From: an uncultured bacterium
GTDB lineage: Bacteria > Planctomycetota > UBA1135 > GCA-002686595
Direction of reading: 5' to 3'
Length of the DNA: 64,000 bases
Assembly (NCBI GenBank): GCA_937905825.1
Contig: CALCXM010000083.1
Coordinates: forward strand, 124,001 to 188,000
The notes beneath the pieces were generated by a model. The model was given only the letters and a program-made list of their open reading frames with translations. It was not told the origin of the DNA and did not search any database. This document shows, piece by piece, positions 27,693 to 35,432 of the stretch (the stretch's first letter is position 1; every line of letters starts with the position of its first letter). Position numbers and translations under genes: made by a program.

Positions 27693-27771
27693 CCTACCCT
27701 GGCGCAACGCCTCCCCCAGGACCCCAGGGCTTCCACGCCATTGGAGGCTCAACCACCAAGAGGATTTCGAG

Positions 27772-27960
27772 ATGAAACAAGAAGGAACCACTTCGAACCC
27801 GACTCAAAAGCAAGGCGAAGAAAACGCGTCCCGTAGAGACACGGCAAGCCAAGCCTCCCCGGAAAGTCCCACGGCCCTCGACTTTTCCAAGCTCGACCTG
27901 ACCATCGACCGGGTGGACGAGCGACTCTCTCCGAGTGAGACCAATATCTTCGACAAGTAG
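27772..27960 (+). CDS. Small 62-residue protein, candidate modified-peptide precursor
   Basis: The ATG at 27772 has a well-placed purine-rich ribosome-binding site (AAGAGGA, about 7 bases upstream). The product is hydrophilic with no signal peptide and no cysteine. The first 33 residues are Gln/Ser/Glu/Asn-rich. The last 28 begin TALDFSKLDLTIDRV and finish with ERLSPSETNIFDK, the most distinctive part. It lies 79 bases after two radical-SAM genes, the second with a C-terminal RRE-like domain, and overlaps or abuts the cytochrome gene. Size, position and composition fit a RiPP precursor with an N-terminal leader and C-terminal core. It could also be a small accessory protein. I know of no matching family. 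Confidence 0.6.
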   Translation: MKQEGTTSNPTQKQGEENASRRDTASQASPESPTALDFSKLDLTIDRVDERLSPSETNIFDK

Positions 27961-28975
27961 GGTCCCGAGCGCTTGCATGGCAGGGCTCGTGCTCCTGCCA
28001 TTGTTCGGTGCCGCCAGCTCAACCCTGGAGCTCCCGGGCAAGTCCTGGGACCTCCTTGCGCCGCAGTCTCCGAACCAGATCACGGCCAGGTCCTTGCCGA
28101 ATTTCGAGCAGTTGAACTGCGCGGAATGCCATCGGGTCATCGCTGAGGAATGGGCCAGCACGCGCCACGCCTTGGCCTGGGAGGAGTCGGTCTACCAGGA
28201 AGAACTCACCAAGGTGCGCAAGCCCGCCAAGTGCCACGCTTGCCATGCTCCGCAACCGGTGCTGCTCACGGGACTGTCCAAGCGTCCGAAAACGCGGACG
28301 GAGGACTTTCATTTCGGCGTGGACTGCGCCGCTTGTCACCTGGGTCCAGAGGGCGCGATCCACGGCCCCTACGGAGCCGCCACGCAAGCCCATCGGTCCG
28401 TGAAGGACGAGGCCTTCTCCGCCCTTGGCTCCAACGCGCTTTGCATCACTTGTCACGACCGCAGCGTGGGGCCTGTGATTGGAATCGCTAAGGACTTCGA
28501 CGAGGAAGACCTCGGAGACGCGGGCTACTCCTGCGTGGATTGCCACATGGCCAAGGTGACCCGTCCGCAGGCCAATGATCCAATGGCCACGGCCCCCCTG
28601 CCCGCGCGTCCCGGTCGCAGCCACGCCCTGCAAACCCCAAGGGACCCACACTTTCTACGGCAAGCCTTCGAGTTGAAGCTCGAAGAACGATCTGGAGTCC
28701 AAGGCCTGCGCCTCGCCAATCGAGCGGGGCACCGCATTCCAGGGCTGAACGATCGTGTCCTCGAATTCACCGTTCAATTCCTCTCCGAGTCCGGAGCGGA
28801 ACTCAAGCGAGAGAGTCTGTTCGTGACCCGCGAGGAGCCCCTCCGAATTCGTGAGGACCGTTGGCTCCCGTTGCCGGACAAGACCCACCAGGTGCGCGTG
28901 AGGGGCACCCACGAAGCCCGCAGCGTGGCCAAGGCGCTGCCCTTCCTCGACCAATCCTTCTCTCCCATCGAGTGA
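27935..28975 (+). CDS. Exported pentaheme cytochrome c
   Basis: Five CxxCH haem motifs are visible (CAECH, CHACH, CAACH, CITCH, CVDCH), the first four followed by long loops as in cytochrome c554/NrfB-like multihaem proteins; EEWASTRHALAWEE near the first motif is also typical. The GTG start at 27935 gives 346 residues and a basic n-region before the hydrophobic stretch; the ATG at 27977 removes the basic residues and is the alternative. With the GTG start it overlaps the small upstream gene by 26 bases. The C-terminal 130 residues are a beta-rich, haem-free domain. It should be an electron carrier outside the cytoplasm. Why it follows two radical-SAM genes is not known. Confidence 0.82.
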   Translation: MRPISSTSRVPSACMAGLVLLPLFGAASSTLELPGKSWDLLAPQSPNQITARSLPNFEQLNCAECHRVIAEEWASTRHALAWEESVYQEELTKVRKPAKCHACHAPQPVLLTGLSKRPKTRTEDFHFGVDCAACHLGPEGAIHGPYGAATQAHRSVKDEAFSALGSNALCITCHDRSVGPVIGIAKDFDEEDLGDAGYSCVDCHMAKVTRPQANDPMATAPLPARPGRSHALQTPRDPHFLRQAFELKLEERSGVQGLRLANRAGHRIPGLNDRVLEFTVQFLSESGAELKRESLFVTREEPLRIREDRWLPLPDKTHQVRVRGTHEARSVAKALPFLDQSFSPIE

Positions 28976-29083
28976 AGCGCGTCGCTTTTCAGAGGGGCCT
29001 GCCGCGCCCACCAGAGATGCCACTAGTTTGAGGAAACACTCAACCGGGTGGCTGCGTAAGAGTCGGATTGCCCCAGGAATCAA

Positions 29084-32053
29084 ATGAACCGAAACATCAA
29101 GCTCAGTGGCCTGCTGGTCCTCCTCGTCCTTCTCGGTGTCTGGTTCTACCAAGACTCCCCGGCCCCAGCCGCACCCGAGGCGCTGAGTGGCCTGCAACGG
29201 AGTGCTGCGGGCTCGGAAGCTGCGACCCAAACGGGTGCCTTGCCCGAGCGATTGGGATCACCAGGGGACGGGAGCCAGGTCAAGCGAGTGGCCGTCTCCA
29301 GTTCCTCGGAGGAGGCCAAACGCGCCAAGCAGGAAAAAGCTGAGCGCGCCAATGCCGCCCCCAAGGGTCCTTGGCTGAAAGGCGTGGTGCTCAGTGTTCA
29401 CGGGGCGCCGGTCGCTGATGTGGAGGTCACCATCAAAGGCCAAGCGGACGCGGGCATCGTGCAGCTCTCAGCCTTCTCGGAAACGACTCAGACGGACAAG
29501 CGCGGGGAGTTCAAAATCACCCGGGGCCTGTGGCCGGCCCTGCCCCTCAAGATTGATGTGGTCGCCCGGGGCTACGAACTTTTCAGCGGGGACGCCTTCC
29601 CCGAACGACAAACCGGCGACGAGTTCCTCGGTGAATTCCGCATTCAACCGGCGGTCATTCTCGGCGGCTTCGTCGTCAGCCACGACGGCACGCCGGTTCC
29701 AGGAGCCACGGTTTGGCGCAGCGACCCAGGCGCCAATGCGGACCTGCCAGAGTTCATGCAGATGGCGCAAAAGTCCGGGCGCTACGGTCCCGGAACCGTG
29801 GAAACGGACGAGGAGGGCCGCTTCGAATTGCTCCACGAACCGGAAGGCGACTACGTCCTGAATGCCATCCACGAGCACTACCCCCCGGCAACCCTGCAGG
29901 GCACGAGCCTCCCGGCGGGGACCGCGGAGAACCGCTTGCAGATTGAGTTCGACGAAGCGGCGACCATTTCCGGCCGCATCGTCGGCATGAGTGGCAAACG
30001 AACCGGCGTCACCGTGGAGGCCTCTCTGCAAGACGCTCAAGGCACCGAAGCGGCCACATCCATGATCGCTGCCATGGGACTGGTGGGCGCGGGTGGGCAC
30101 AAATCAAAACTCGCTTCCGATGGGAGCTTCACAATCTACGGACTTCCAATGGGCGAGCGCTTCGACGTGCAAGCCTTCGTCAAGGAAGGGATCATGAACA
30201 AGGTCGCCTGCAGTGATGGGCAAGAAGCGTCCTCCGGCGACACGGACGTGGAACTCAAGTGGAACGGTGGCGCCTCGTTGACGTTCAAGGTGCAAGACGC
30301 CGTGACCGGCAAGCCGATCTCACAAGGGGCCGTGCGCTACCGCTGGATCGATTCAAAAAAGAGCATCATGGGCAACGCCCGCAAGGTGCAGAACTTCGAG
30401 AGCAGCACGATCACTATTGACGAGCTGCGCCCCGACCCCTCACCGCTCACCATGGAGCTGCGCATCTACGCGGAGGGCTACCTCTCGGAAGGCAAGGAAG
30501 GCATCGAAGTGCGCTCGTTTGAGAAGCAGGACCTTGGCACGATCCAGCTGCGCCCCAGTCCAAAGTTCCGAGTGCAGGTCCTGGATGGCGCCAGCGGAGA
30601 ACCGATCCGACGCGCTCGAATCGTGCTCTACCCAGTCACCGAACAGTCCCGGGGCGAGGAGTTCTTCAGCTTGGGTGGGAAGCCTTCGACGGGCAAGACC
30701 GACCGCGAGGGCTGGTGCGAACTCGATGCGCGCTCCACGGAGTTGGGAAAGCTCACCGTGCGCCGCCGGGGGTACGCGCCCTTCGACCTGGACGACATCC
30801 CCATGTCCCGCGGGGATGATCAAACCGAAATCGTTCGTCTGCACCCGGGAGCGGTGGTCACCGTGAGCGTCACGGACAGTCTGGGCCAGGAAGCATCGGG
30901 CATTCAGGTGGAGCACAAGGATCCCGAGGGCGAACGGGGCCGCAGGGAAACCGATCGGAACGGACGTTTGGTCTACAAGGACCTCATCGCCGGGGAACAC
31001 TTCTTCCGCGCCATCCCGCGCCTGGGCAGCGATCCTCGGCGTGGCAATGTGAGAATTGAGGCTCGCTCAGATGGCGGATCGCGCGATCAAGACGATTCAG
31101 AAGAGCTCGCTTGGGAAGTCGCGAATGTCAGTCCTGGCAGCGACGGCGAACTCAGTTTGAAATTGGATCCAACCAGCACGCTGAACGGAATCGTCACACG
31201 CCGCGGGGTGCCCGTGTCCCACGCCCAAGTCACCTTCGTCGATGATCCGGAAGTGAGCACCGCAGCCGATCAGCAGGCTGAACTTCAGGAACGGGTGGCG
31301 CGCTTTGGCGGACGCACGAGTTCCGGCACCACGACCGATGGACAAGGTCACTTCAGCTTGAGCGAACTCCCCATGGGCAAGCACTCCTTGCGCGTGAAAA
31401 CAAAGGATGGCGGACCCTCTCACTTCGAACCCCTTGATCTCTTCGAAGGCACGTCATTCGTCACGGTCCGGCTCCCCGGCTCCGCCGTGGAAGGCAAGGT
31501 GGTGGATCAGGATGACAACCCAGTTTCCGGAGCCAGCCTCACCCTGCGGCGCATGAAAGAAGGCGAAGAGGAAAATCCCTGGGCGGAACGGCGCTTGGAC
31601 TTCGCACTGGATCTCTTCGGCGGCAGCACCGGAGATGCCTCCAAAAGCGACTCGAGTGGTCACTACATGATCGACGGGATCCCCGAAGATCAACTGCTCG
31701 GGGTCGAAGCCCGCGCATCCGGCTACGTGCGCGCCATCTCCGCCACCTTCAAGGTCGATAGGCAGACGAGCGTACAAGCCGAGACCATCAAGTTGCAGCA
31801 GGCGGGCTCTCTCAAAGTCCTGATGGAGGGTGGCATGCCCATGTTCATGACCTGCAGCGCGAAACGAATTTCCGAAGGCGGCGCCGGACCCAGCGAGGCG
31901 ACGGCAATGGCCCAAGATGGCTTCGCGGTCTTCGCCGACCTGGGCCCGGGTGAGTGGGAAATCACCACACGCCGTGACATCGCAGGTTCCTCACCGAAAG
32001 CGACGGCCCAAGTCCTCGCGGGACAGCAGACAGAAGTCACCTTGCAGCCCTAG
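29084..32053 (+). CDS. Giant exported protein of carboxypeptidase-regulatory-like repeats
   Basis: The protein has 989 residues with a membrane segment at about 6-23 and an AGGA ribosome-binding site six bases before the ATG. After a linker come about eight beta-sandwich repeats, for example LKGVVLSVHGAPVADVEV, LGGFVVSHDGTPVPGATV, LNGIVTRRGVPVSHAQV and VEGKVVDQDDNPVSGASL. The organisation matches the 1178-residue protein on the other side of the radical-SAM operon, though the two are not close copies. Probably anchored in the inner membrane and projecting outwards. No catalytic site is seen. It is followed by a strong hairpin at 32102-32147. Confidence 0.78.
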   Translation: MNRNIKLSGLLVLLVLLGVWFYQDSPAPAAPEALSGLQRSAAGSEAATQTGALPERLGSPGDGSQVKRVAVSSSSEEAKRAKQEKAERANAAPKGPWLKGVVLSVHGAPVADVEVTIKGQADAGIVQLSAFSETTQTDKRGEFKITRGLWPALPLKIDVVARGYELFSGDAFPERQTGDEFLGEFRIQPAVILGGFVVSHDGTPVPGATVWRSDPGANADLPEFMQMAQKSGRYGPGTVETDEEGRFELLHEPEGDYVLNAIHEHYPPATLQGTSLPAGTAENRLQIEFDEAATISGRIVGMSGKRTGVTVEASLQDAQGTEAATSMIAAMGLVGAGGHKSKLASDGSFTIYGLPMGERFDVQAFVKEGIMNKVACSDGQEASSGDTDVELKWNGGASLTFKVQDAVTGKPISQGAVRYRWIDSKKSIMGNARKVQNFESSTITIDELRPDPSPLTMELRIYAEGYLSEGKEGIEVRSFEKQDLGTIQLRPSPKFRVQVLDGASGEPIRRARIVLYPVTEQSRGEEFFSLGGKPSTGKTDREGWCELDARSTELGKLTVRRRGYAPFDLDDIPMSRGDDQTEIVRLHPGAVVTVSVTDSLGQEASGIQVEHKDPEGERGRRETDRNGRLVYKDLIAGEHFFRAIPRLGSDPRRGNVRIEARSDGGSRDQDDSEELAWEVANVSPGSDGELSLKLDPTSTLNGIVTRRGVPVSHAQVTFVDDPEVSTAADQQAELQERVARFGGRTSSGTTTDGQGHFSLSELPMGKHSLRVKTKDGGPSHFEPLDLFEGTSFVTVRLPGSAVEGKVVDQDDNPVSGASLTLRRMKEGEEENPWAERRLDFALDLFGGSTGDASKSDSSGHYMIDGIPEDQLLGVEARASGYVRAISATFKVDRQTSVQAETIKLQQAGSLKVLMEGGMPMFMTCSAKRISEGGAGPSEATAMAQDGFAVFADLGPGEWEITTRRDIAGSSPKATAQVLAGQQTEVTLQP

Positions 32054-32101
32054 GAGGAGGCTTGGCGCTGGCCTCCGAAACAACAAGGCGGCCTGTGACG
32101 G

Positions 32102-32147
32102 ACTTGGCCCCGCGAGCAACCCGATCGGGTGACTCGCGGGGCCAAGT
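32102..32147. terminator. Perfect 15-bp inverted repeat between convergent genes
   Basis: Bases 32102-32116 (ACTTGGCCCCGCGAG) pair perfectly with 32133-32147, and the loop contains a 12-base palindrome (ACCCGATCGGGT). It lies between the ends of the convergent repeat-protein and metallo-beta-lactamase genes. There is no U-tract on either strand, so it may be a bidirectional terminator of the strong-hairpin type or a protein-binding site. Confidence 0.6.
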
Positions 32148-32260
32148 TCATCGGAGGGCCATCGAGGGGCCAGGGCAAGCCGAAGGCGGCGCTTGCCTGC
32201 AGCGAGCGGAGGTCCTGGAGCCACCCTGCGGGGTAGGTTGCAGCCCGCCCCGAGCGGTCT

Positions 32261-33154
32261 CTACTTTCCGGTCAGCTCGCGTACAACGGTGTCGATCATG
32301 CGCTCGGAGTTGATGAAGCCCTTGCCCCAGGACTCGTAGTCCTTCAGCAAGTTGTCGGCCTTCATGCTCTCTGCGGTCGCGCCATCCGAGAGCGCACCGG
32401 CGACCAAACGCACGACGTCTTCCAAGGTCCGCTTGCAGGCTTGAACGTCCTTGCGACTCGCCAAGGGGCCATGACCCGGGATGTAGCGGGTTTCCTCGTT
32501 GGTCTCGTTCAAGACGATCTCGATGTTCCGCAAGTACCCCTTCACGCTTCCGCCCGAGTCGATGTCGATGAAGGGGAAGGCTCCGTTGAAGCAGTGGTCC
32601 CCCATGTGCACCACGTTCGATCCGGTGAAGTAGACCACCGTGTCCCCGTCCGTGTGTCCCTCGGAAAGGTGCACAAGCTTGACCTCTTCCCCGTTGAAGT
32701 GAATCGTCAAGCCCTCGGCGTACGTGACCGAAGGCAAACCCGCTCCTTTGATCTTGCCAGCGTCCACGAGTCGCGCGCGAACGTTCTCGTGCGCAAAGAC
32801 CGTGGCCACCTCACCGAAGACGTTGTTGCCGCCGGTGTGGTCCCCATGGTGGTGGGTGTTGATCAGGAAGCGCGGGGAACCGGAATCCAGGTCAGCGTCA
32901 GAAGCGAGTCCGTCCAAAGCTGCTTGGATCTTGTCCGCCATGTAGTCGAACTGGTCATCGATCAAGAGCAAGCCGTCGGGGCCCACGGAGACCCCCAAGT
33001 TGCCGCCGCGGCCGGTCAGCATGTGCACGGGGCCCGCGACGGCCTCGCTCTCCACGGAGACGTCGCCCCCCTGAATGGAAGCAACTCCCCAAGTGGCGAA
33101 CAGGACCGTGACAAAGGTGAGGGGCAGGGCAATCGGACGAAACTGGGCGCGCAT
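32261..33154 (-). CDS. Exported metallo-beta-lactamase-fold hydrolase
   Basis: The start at 33154 gives a signal peptide (1-26) and 297 residues; upstream in-frame codons look non-coding. The zinc signature HHHGDH (101-106) is intact, followed by SEGHTDGD, MGDHCFNGAFPF and IPGHGPLASR, the later metal-ligand strands of the fold. This arrangement resembles exported class B-like or quinoprotein-associated MBL hydrolases; the substrate cannot be read from sequence. It is divergent from the lipoprotein gene at 33279. The C-terminal helix region (LEDVVRLVAGAL) has no known ligand. Confidence 0.88.
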   Translation of the reverse strand: MRAQFRPIALPLTFVTVLFATWGVASIQGGDVSVESEAVAGPVHMLTGRGGNLGVSVGPDGLLLIDDQFDYMADKIQAALDGLASDADLDSGSPRFLINTHHHGDHTGGNNVFGEVATVFAHENVRARLVDAGKIKGAGLPSVTYAEGLTIHFNGEEVKLVHLSEGHTDGDTVVYFTGSNVVHMGDHCFNGAFPFIDIDSGGSVKGYLRNIEIVLNETNEETRYIPGHGPLASRKDVQACKRTLEDVVRLVAGALSDGATAESMKADNLLKDYESWGKGFINSERMIDTVVRELTGK

Positions 33155-33278
33155 GGTCTCTTCTCTTGTGTGAGGGTGTTGCAAGGGTGCGTCCATCATA
33201 GACATGCAAGATCGCGAATCGGCAACTTCCTCACTAGGATTGGGGCGATCCCCAGACCCCTGACCCACCTCAGATCCC

Positions 33279-34049
33279 ATGAAGCTTTCGATCCTGCCCA
33301 CCGTCCTTCTCATCGCTTTGGGCGGCTGCGCCACCACCGACCAAACCACGACGGGCATTCCCCCTGTCCACGATCAGGGCCCCTCTACCGCCGGCAACCC
33401 GGCTGCGGCCTCGGGCGAGAAGGCAGCGGAGGAAAAAGCGAAGGACCCGAAGGAGGCGCAGAAGAAGGTCGCCGAGCTCGAGCACAAACTGCAAGTGGCG
33501 CAGATCAAGGTCAGTGTCGCCAACCTATCCACCGACGGCGCGGACCTGGAGTTGCGTGAGAAACGGGACCACGCAACCAAGGCCCTGGCGGCCGCCCAAG
33601 CCAACTTGAACTTCTTCAACAACATCGACGCGCCAAACCGCACCGGTCGCGCCGAGCTGAGTCTGCAAGGCGCCCTGAACTCCGCCGCGGAAGCCCAAGA
33701 GGAGCTTGAGCAACTCGCCTTGATGTACGACGAGCAAGACCTCGAGGACATGACAAGGGAGTTCGTCATCCAGCGCGGCAAGCGGCGGGCGGAGCGTGCC
33801 AAGAAGCTCATCGAGTTCTCGACTCTCGACTTGCGCGGGTTGATTGAACACAAGCTCAAGCAAGAACGCGAAGGCCTCGAGGGCGCCGTCCTCAAAGCAG
33901 AACAAGCACTTCAGGGGATCGACCGCGACGCGCAACAGAACAAGTTGAACAACAGCCTCAAGCTCTCAGAAGCCAACTTCGCCCTCGAGAAGGCCCAGGA
34001 GGCTCTGGAGCAAGCCCAAACAGAGCTGGCCGCCGGAGCCCAAGCGTGA
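33279..34049 (+). CDS. Coiled-coil lipoprotein of unknown function
   Basis: The protein has 256 residues, with a lipoprotein signal (LIALGGC, Cys17 as lipid site) followed by a Pro/Thr-rich linker and then almost continuous heptad-like alpha helix rich in Ala, Glu, Lys and Leu from about residue 47 to the end. A loop near FFNNIDAPNRTGR breaks the helix into a hairpin. Such proteins act as outer- or inner-membrane anchored spacers, but no family is recognised. The stop overlaps the GTG start of the next gene (GTGA), so the two are coupled and probably function together. Confidence 0.75.
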   Translation: MKLSILPTVLLIALGGCATTDQTTTGIPPVHDQGPSTAGNPAAASGEKAAEEKAKDPKEAQKKVAELEHKLQVAQIKVSVANLSTDGADLELREKRDHATKALAAAQANLNFFNNIDAPNRTGRAELSLQGALNSAAEAQEELEQLALMYDEQDLEDMTREFVIQRGKRRAERAKKLIEFSTLDLRGLIEHKLKQEREGLEGAVLKAEQALQGIDRDAQQNKLNNSLKLSEANFALEKAQEALEQAQTELAAGAQA

Positions 34050-35191
34050 AAGCCCTCCTCGCATCGATCCTCGGTCTGGCCAGCTTGTGCAATGCACCCG
34101 TCTTCGCCCAAAAAACCGTCGATCCCGAGCGGGTTTCGCTGGCTGTGCAGTCGGGACTTGAGTTCCTCGCGGGTGACCAAAACGAGGATGGTTCCTGGGG
34201 CGGTGTCGCCAACCAAACCTTCACCAGTAGCTTCGCGAACGTGCAGACCTATCGCATGTGGCAAATCGGCGCCACGGGCCTCGCCACGCGCACGATGTTG
34301 GAACAAGGTTCGAGCAAAGCTCACGATGCGGCAGCGGATCGGGCCCTCGACTACTTGATCGCGAACGCCACGATCAAGCGACCCGCCGAGTGGGACGTCG
34401 ACAACAACTGGGCCTTGATTTACTCCCTAGACGCCGTTTCGAGGGCTTTGCAGCATCCGCGCTACAAGCAACACGAGAAGCGCGCAGCCCTCATAACCGC
34501 CGGCCAGACCCTGCTCACGGGCATGCGAAAGTACCAGTCACCGCGCGGTGGTTGGGGCTACTACGCCATGCCCGACGCGGCCTGGCGTCCCGAGTGGTGC
34601 ACCAGTTTCATGACTGCAGTCGGCGTGCTTTCGCTTGTGGAAGCCAAGCAAGCGGGCCTGGACGTGGACGAGCAGATGTTCAAGGCTTCGGTCAAGGCGC
34701 TCAAGATGTCGAGGCAACCCAACGGTGCCTTTGATTACGGAGTCGCGCCAATTGCTAGGCACTTGAACTCCGAGTCCATCAACCAAATCAAGGGTTCCCT
34801 CGGTCGCATTCAAGTGGGTCACCTGGCCCTGCGGCGCGCGGGCGAGGACATCGACGAAAAGGACATCGAGTGGGGCTTGGAGCAGTTTGTGAAGCATCAC
34901 AAGTTCTTGGATGTGGCGCGCAACAAGCCCATCCCCCATGAGGCCTACTACGCCAACGCTGCGTACTTTTATCTCTTCGCTCACTACTACGCATCCCAGG
35001 TCGTGCAGCTGTTGCCCGAGGCCAAGCGCGCCAAGTTCGTCCCCACGATTCAGGAGGGCATTCTCAAGGCCAGTCAAAAGAACGGGTCCATGTGGGACTT
35101 CTGGATCGCGAACAGCACGAAGCCTTATGGAACGGCCTTCGGCGTGATGGGCTTGGTCAACACGCAAGAACCGCCGAAGTCGACCCGCTGA
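34046..35191 (+). CDS. Exported terpene-cyclase-like alpha/alpha-toroid protein
   Basis: The GTG start at 34046 overlaps the upstream stop and opens a signal peptide (1-21, ending PVFAQ); 381 residues. Prenyltransferase/squalene-cyclase-type repeats are visible: GLEFLAGDQNEDGSWGG (about 34-50), MRKYQSPRGGWGYYAMPD (about 155-172), and a third with PNGAFDYG. The DxDD motif of active squalene-hopene cyclases is absent, so this is more likely a structural toroid used for binding than a cyclase. It is exported, unlike real cyclases. It is coupled to the coiled-coil lipoprotein. The role is unknown. Confidence 0.75.
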   Translation: MKALLASILGLASLCNAPVFAQKTVDPERVSLAVQSGLEFLAGDQNEDGSWGGVANQTFTSSFANVQTYRMWQIGATGLATRTMLEQGSSKAHDAAADRALDYLIANATIKRPAEWDVDNNWALIYSLDAVSRALQHPRYKQHEKRAALITAGQTLLTGMRKYQSPRGGWGYYAMPDAAWRPEWCTSFMTAVGVLSLVEAKQAGLDVDEQMFKASVKALKMSRQPNGAFDYGVAPIARHLNSESINQIKGSLGRIQVGHLALRRAGEDIDEKDIEWGLEQFVKHHKFLDVARNKPIPHEAYYANAAYFYLFAHYYASQVVQLLPEAKRAKFVPTIQEGILKASQKNGSMWDFWIANSTKPYGTAFGVMGLVNTQEPPKSTR

Positions 35192-35233
35192 TCCTGCTTG
35201 GCCCATGAGGCCAGCGCAGCTTCTCGATCCATG

Positions 35234-35273
35234 GAGCGCCCGGTCCCCAGTTGGCCGGGACTCTTCTTTTATT
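35234..35273 (+). terminator. Possible intrinsic terminator
   Basis: A stem of CCCGG/CCGGG (35239-35243 with 35255-35259), extended by GAG/CTC outside a small internal loop, is followed by the T-rich run TTCTTTTATT. It lies 43 bases after the toroid gene. Confidence 0.45.
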
Positions 35274-35432
35274 GGGGCGCGACTCGCCGGGGTCTGGGGC
35301 GCCGGCACGCGCCCGGGCCTCGCGAGAGAGCCGCGGGGGAAGATCCGGGGAATCGATCCTGCGGGACTTCGGAATTGTGCGGTGCCTGCGCGGTTGCTCG
35401 CGCTTCCCCGTGGGGTACCCTCCGACAAGTCC

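Noticed and set aside
32441-33559. Plus-strand open frame opposite the metallo-beta-lactamase gene
   Set aside because: It is antisense to a protein with an intact zinc motif and crosses the real divergent promoter region and lipoprotein gene.
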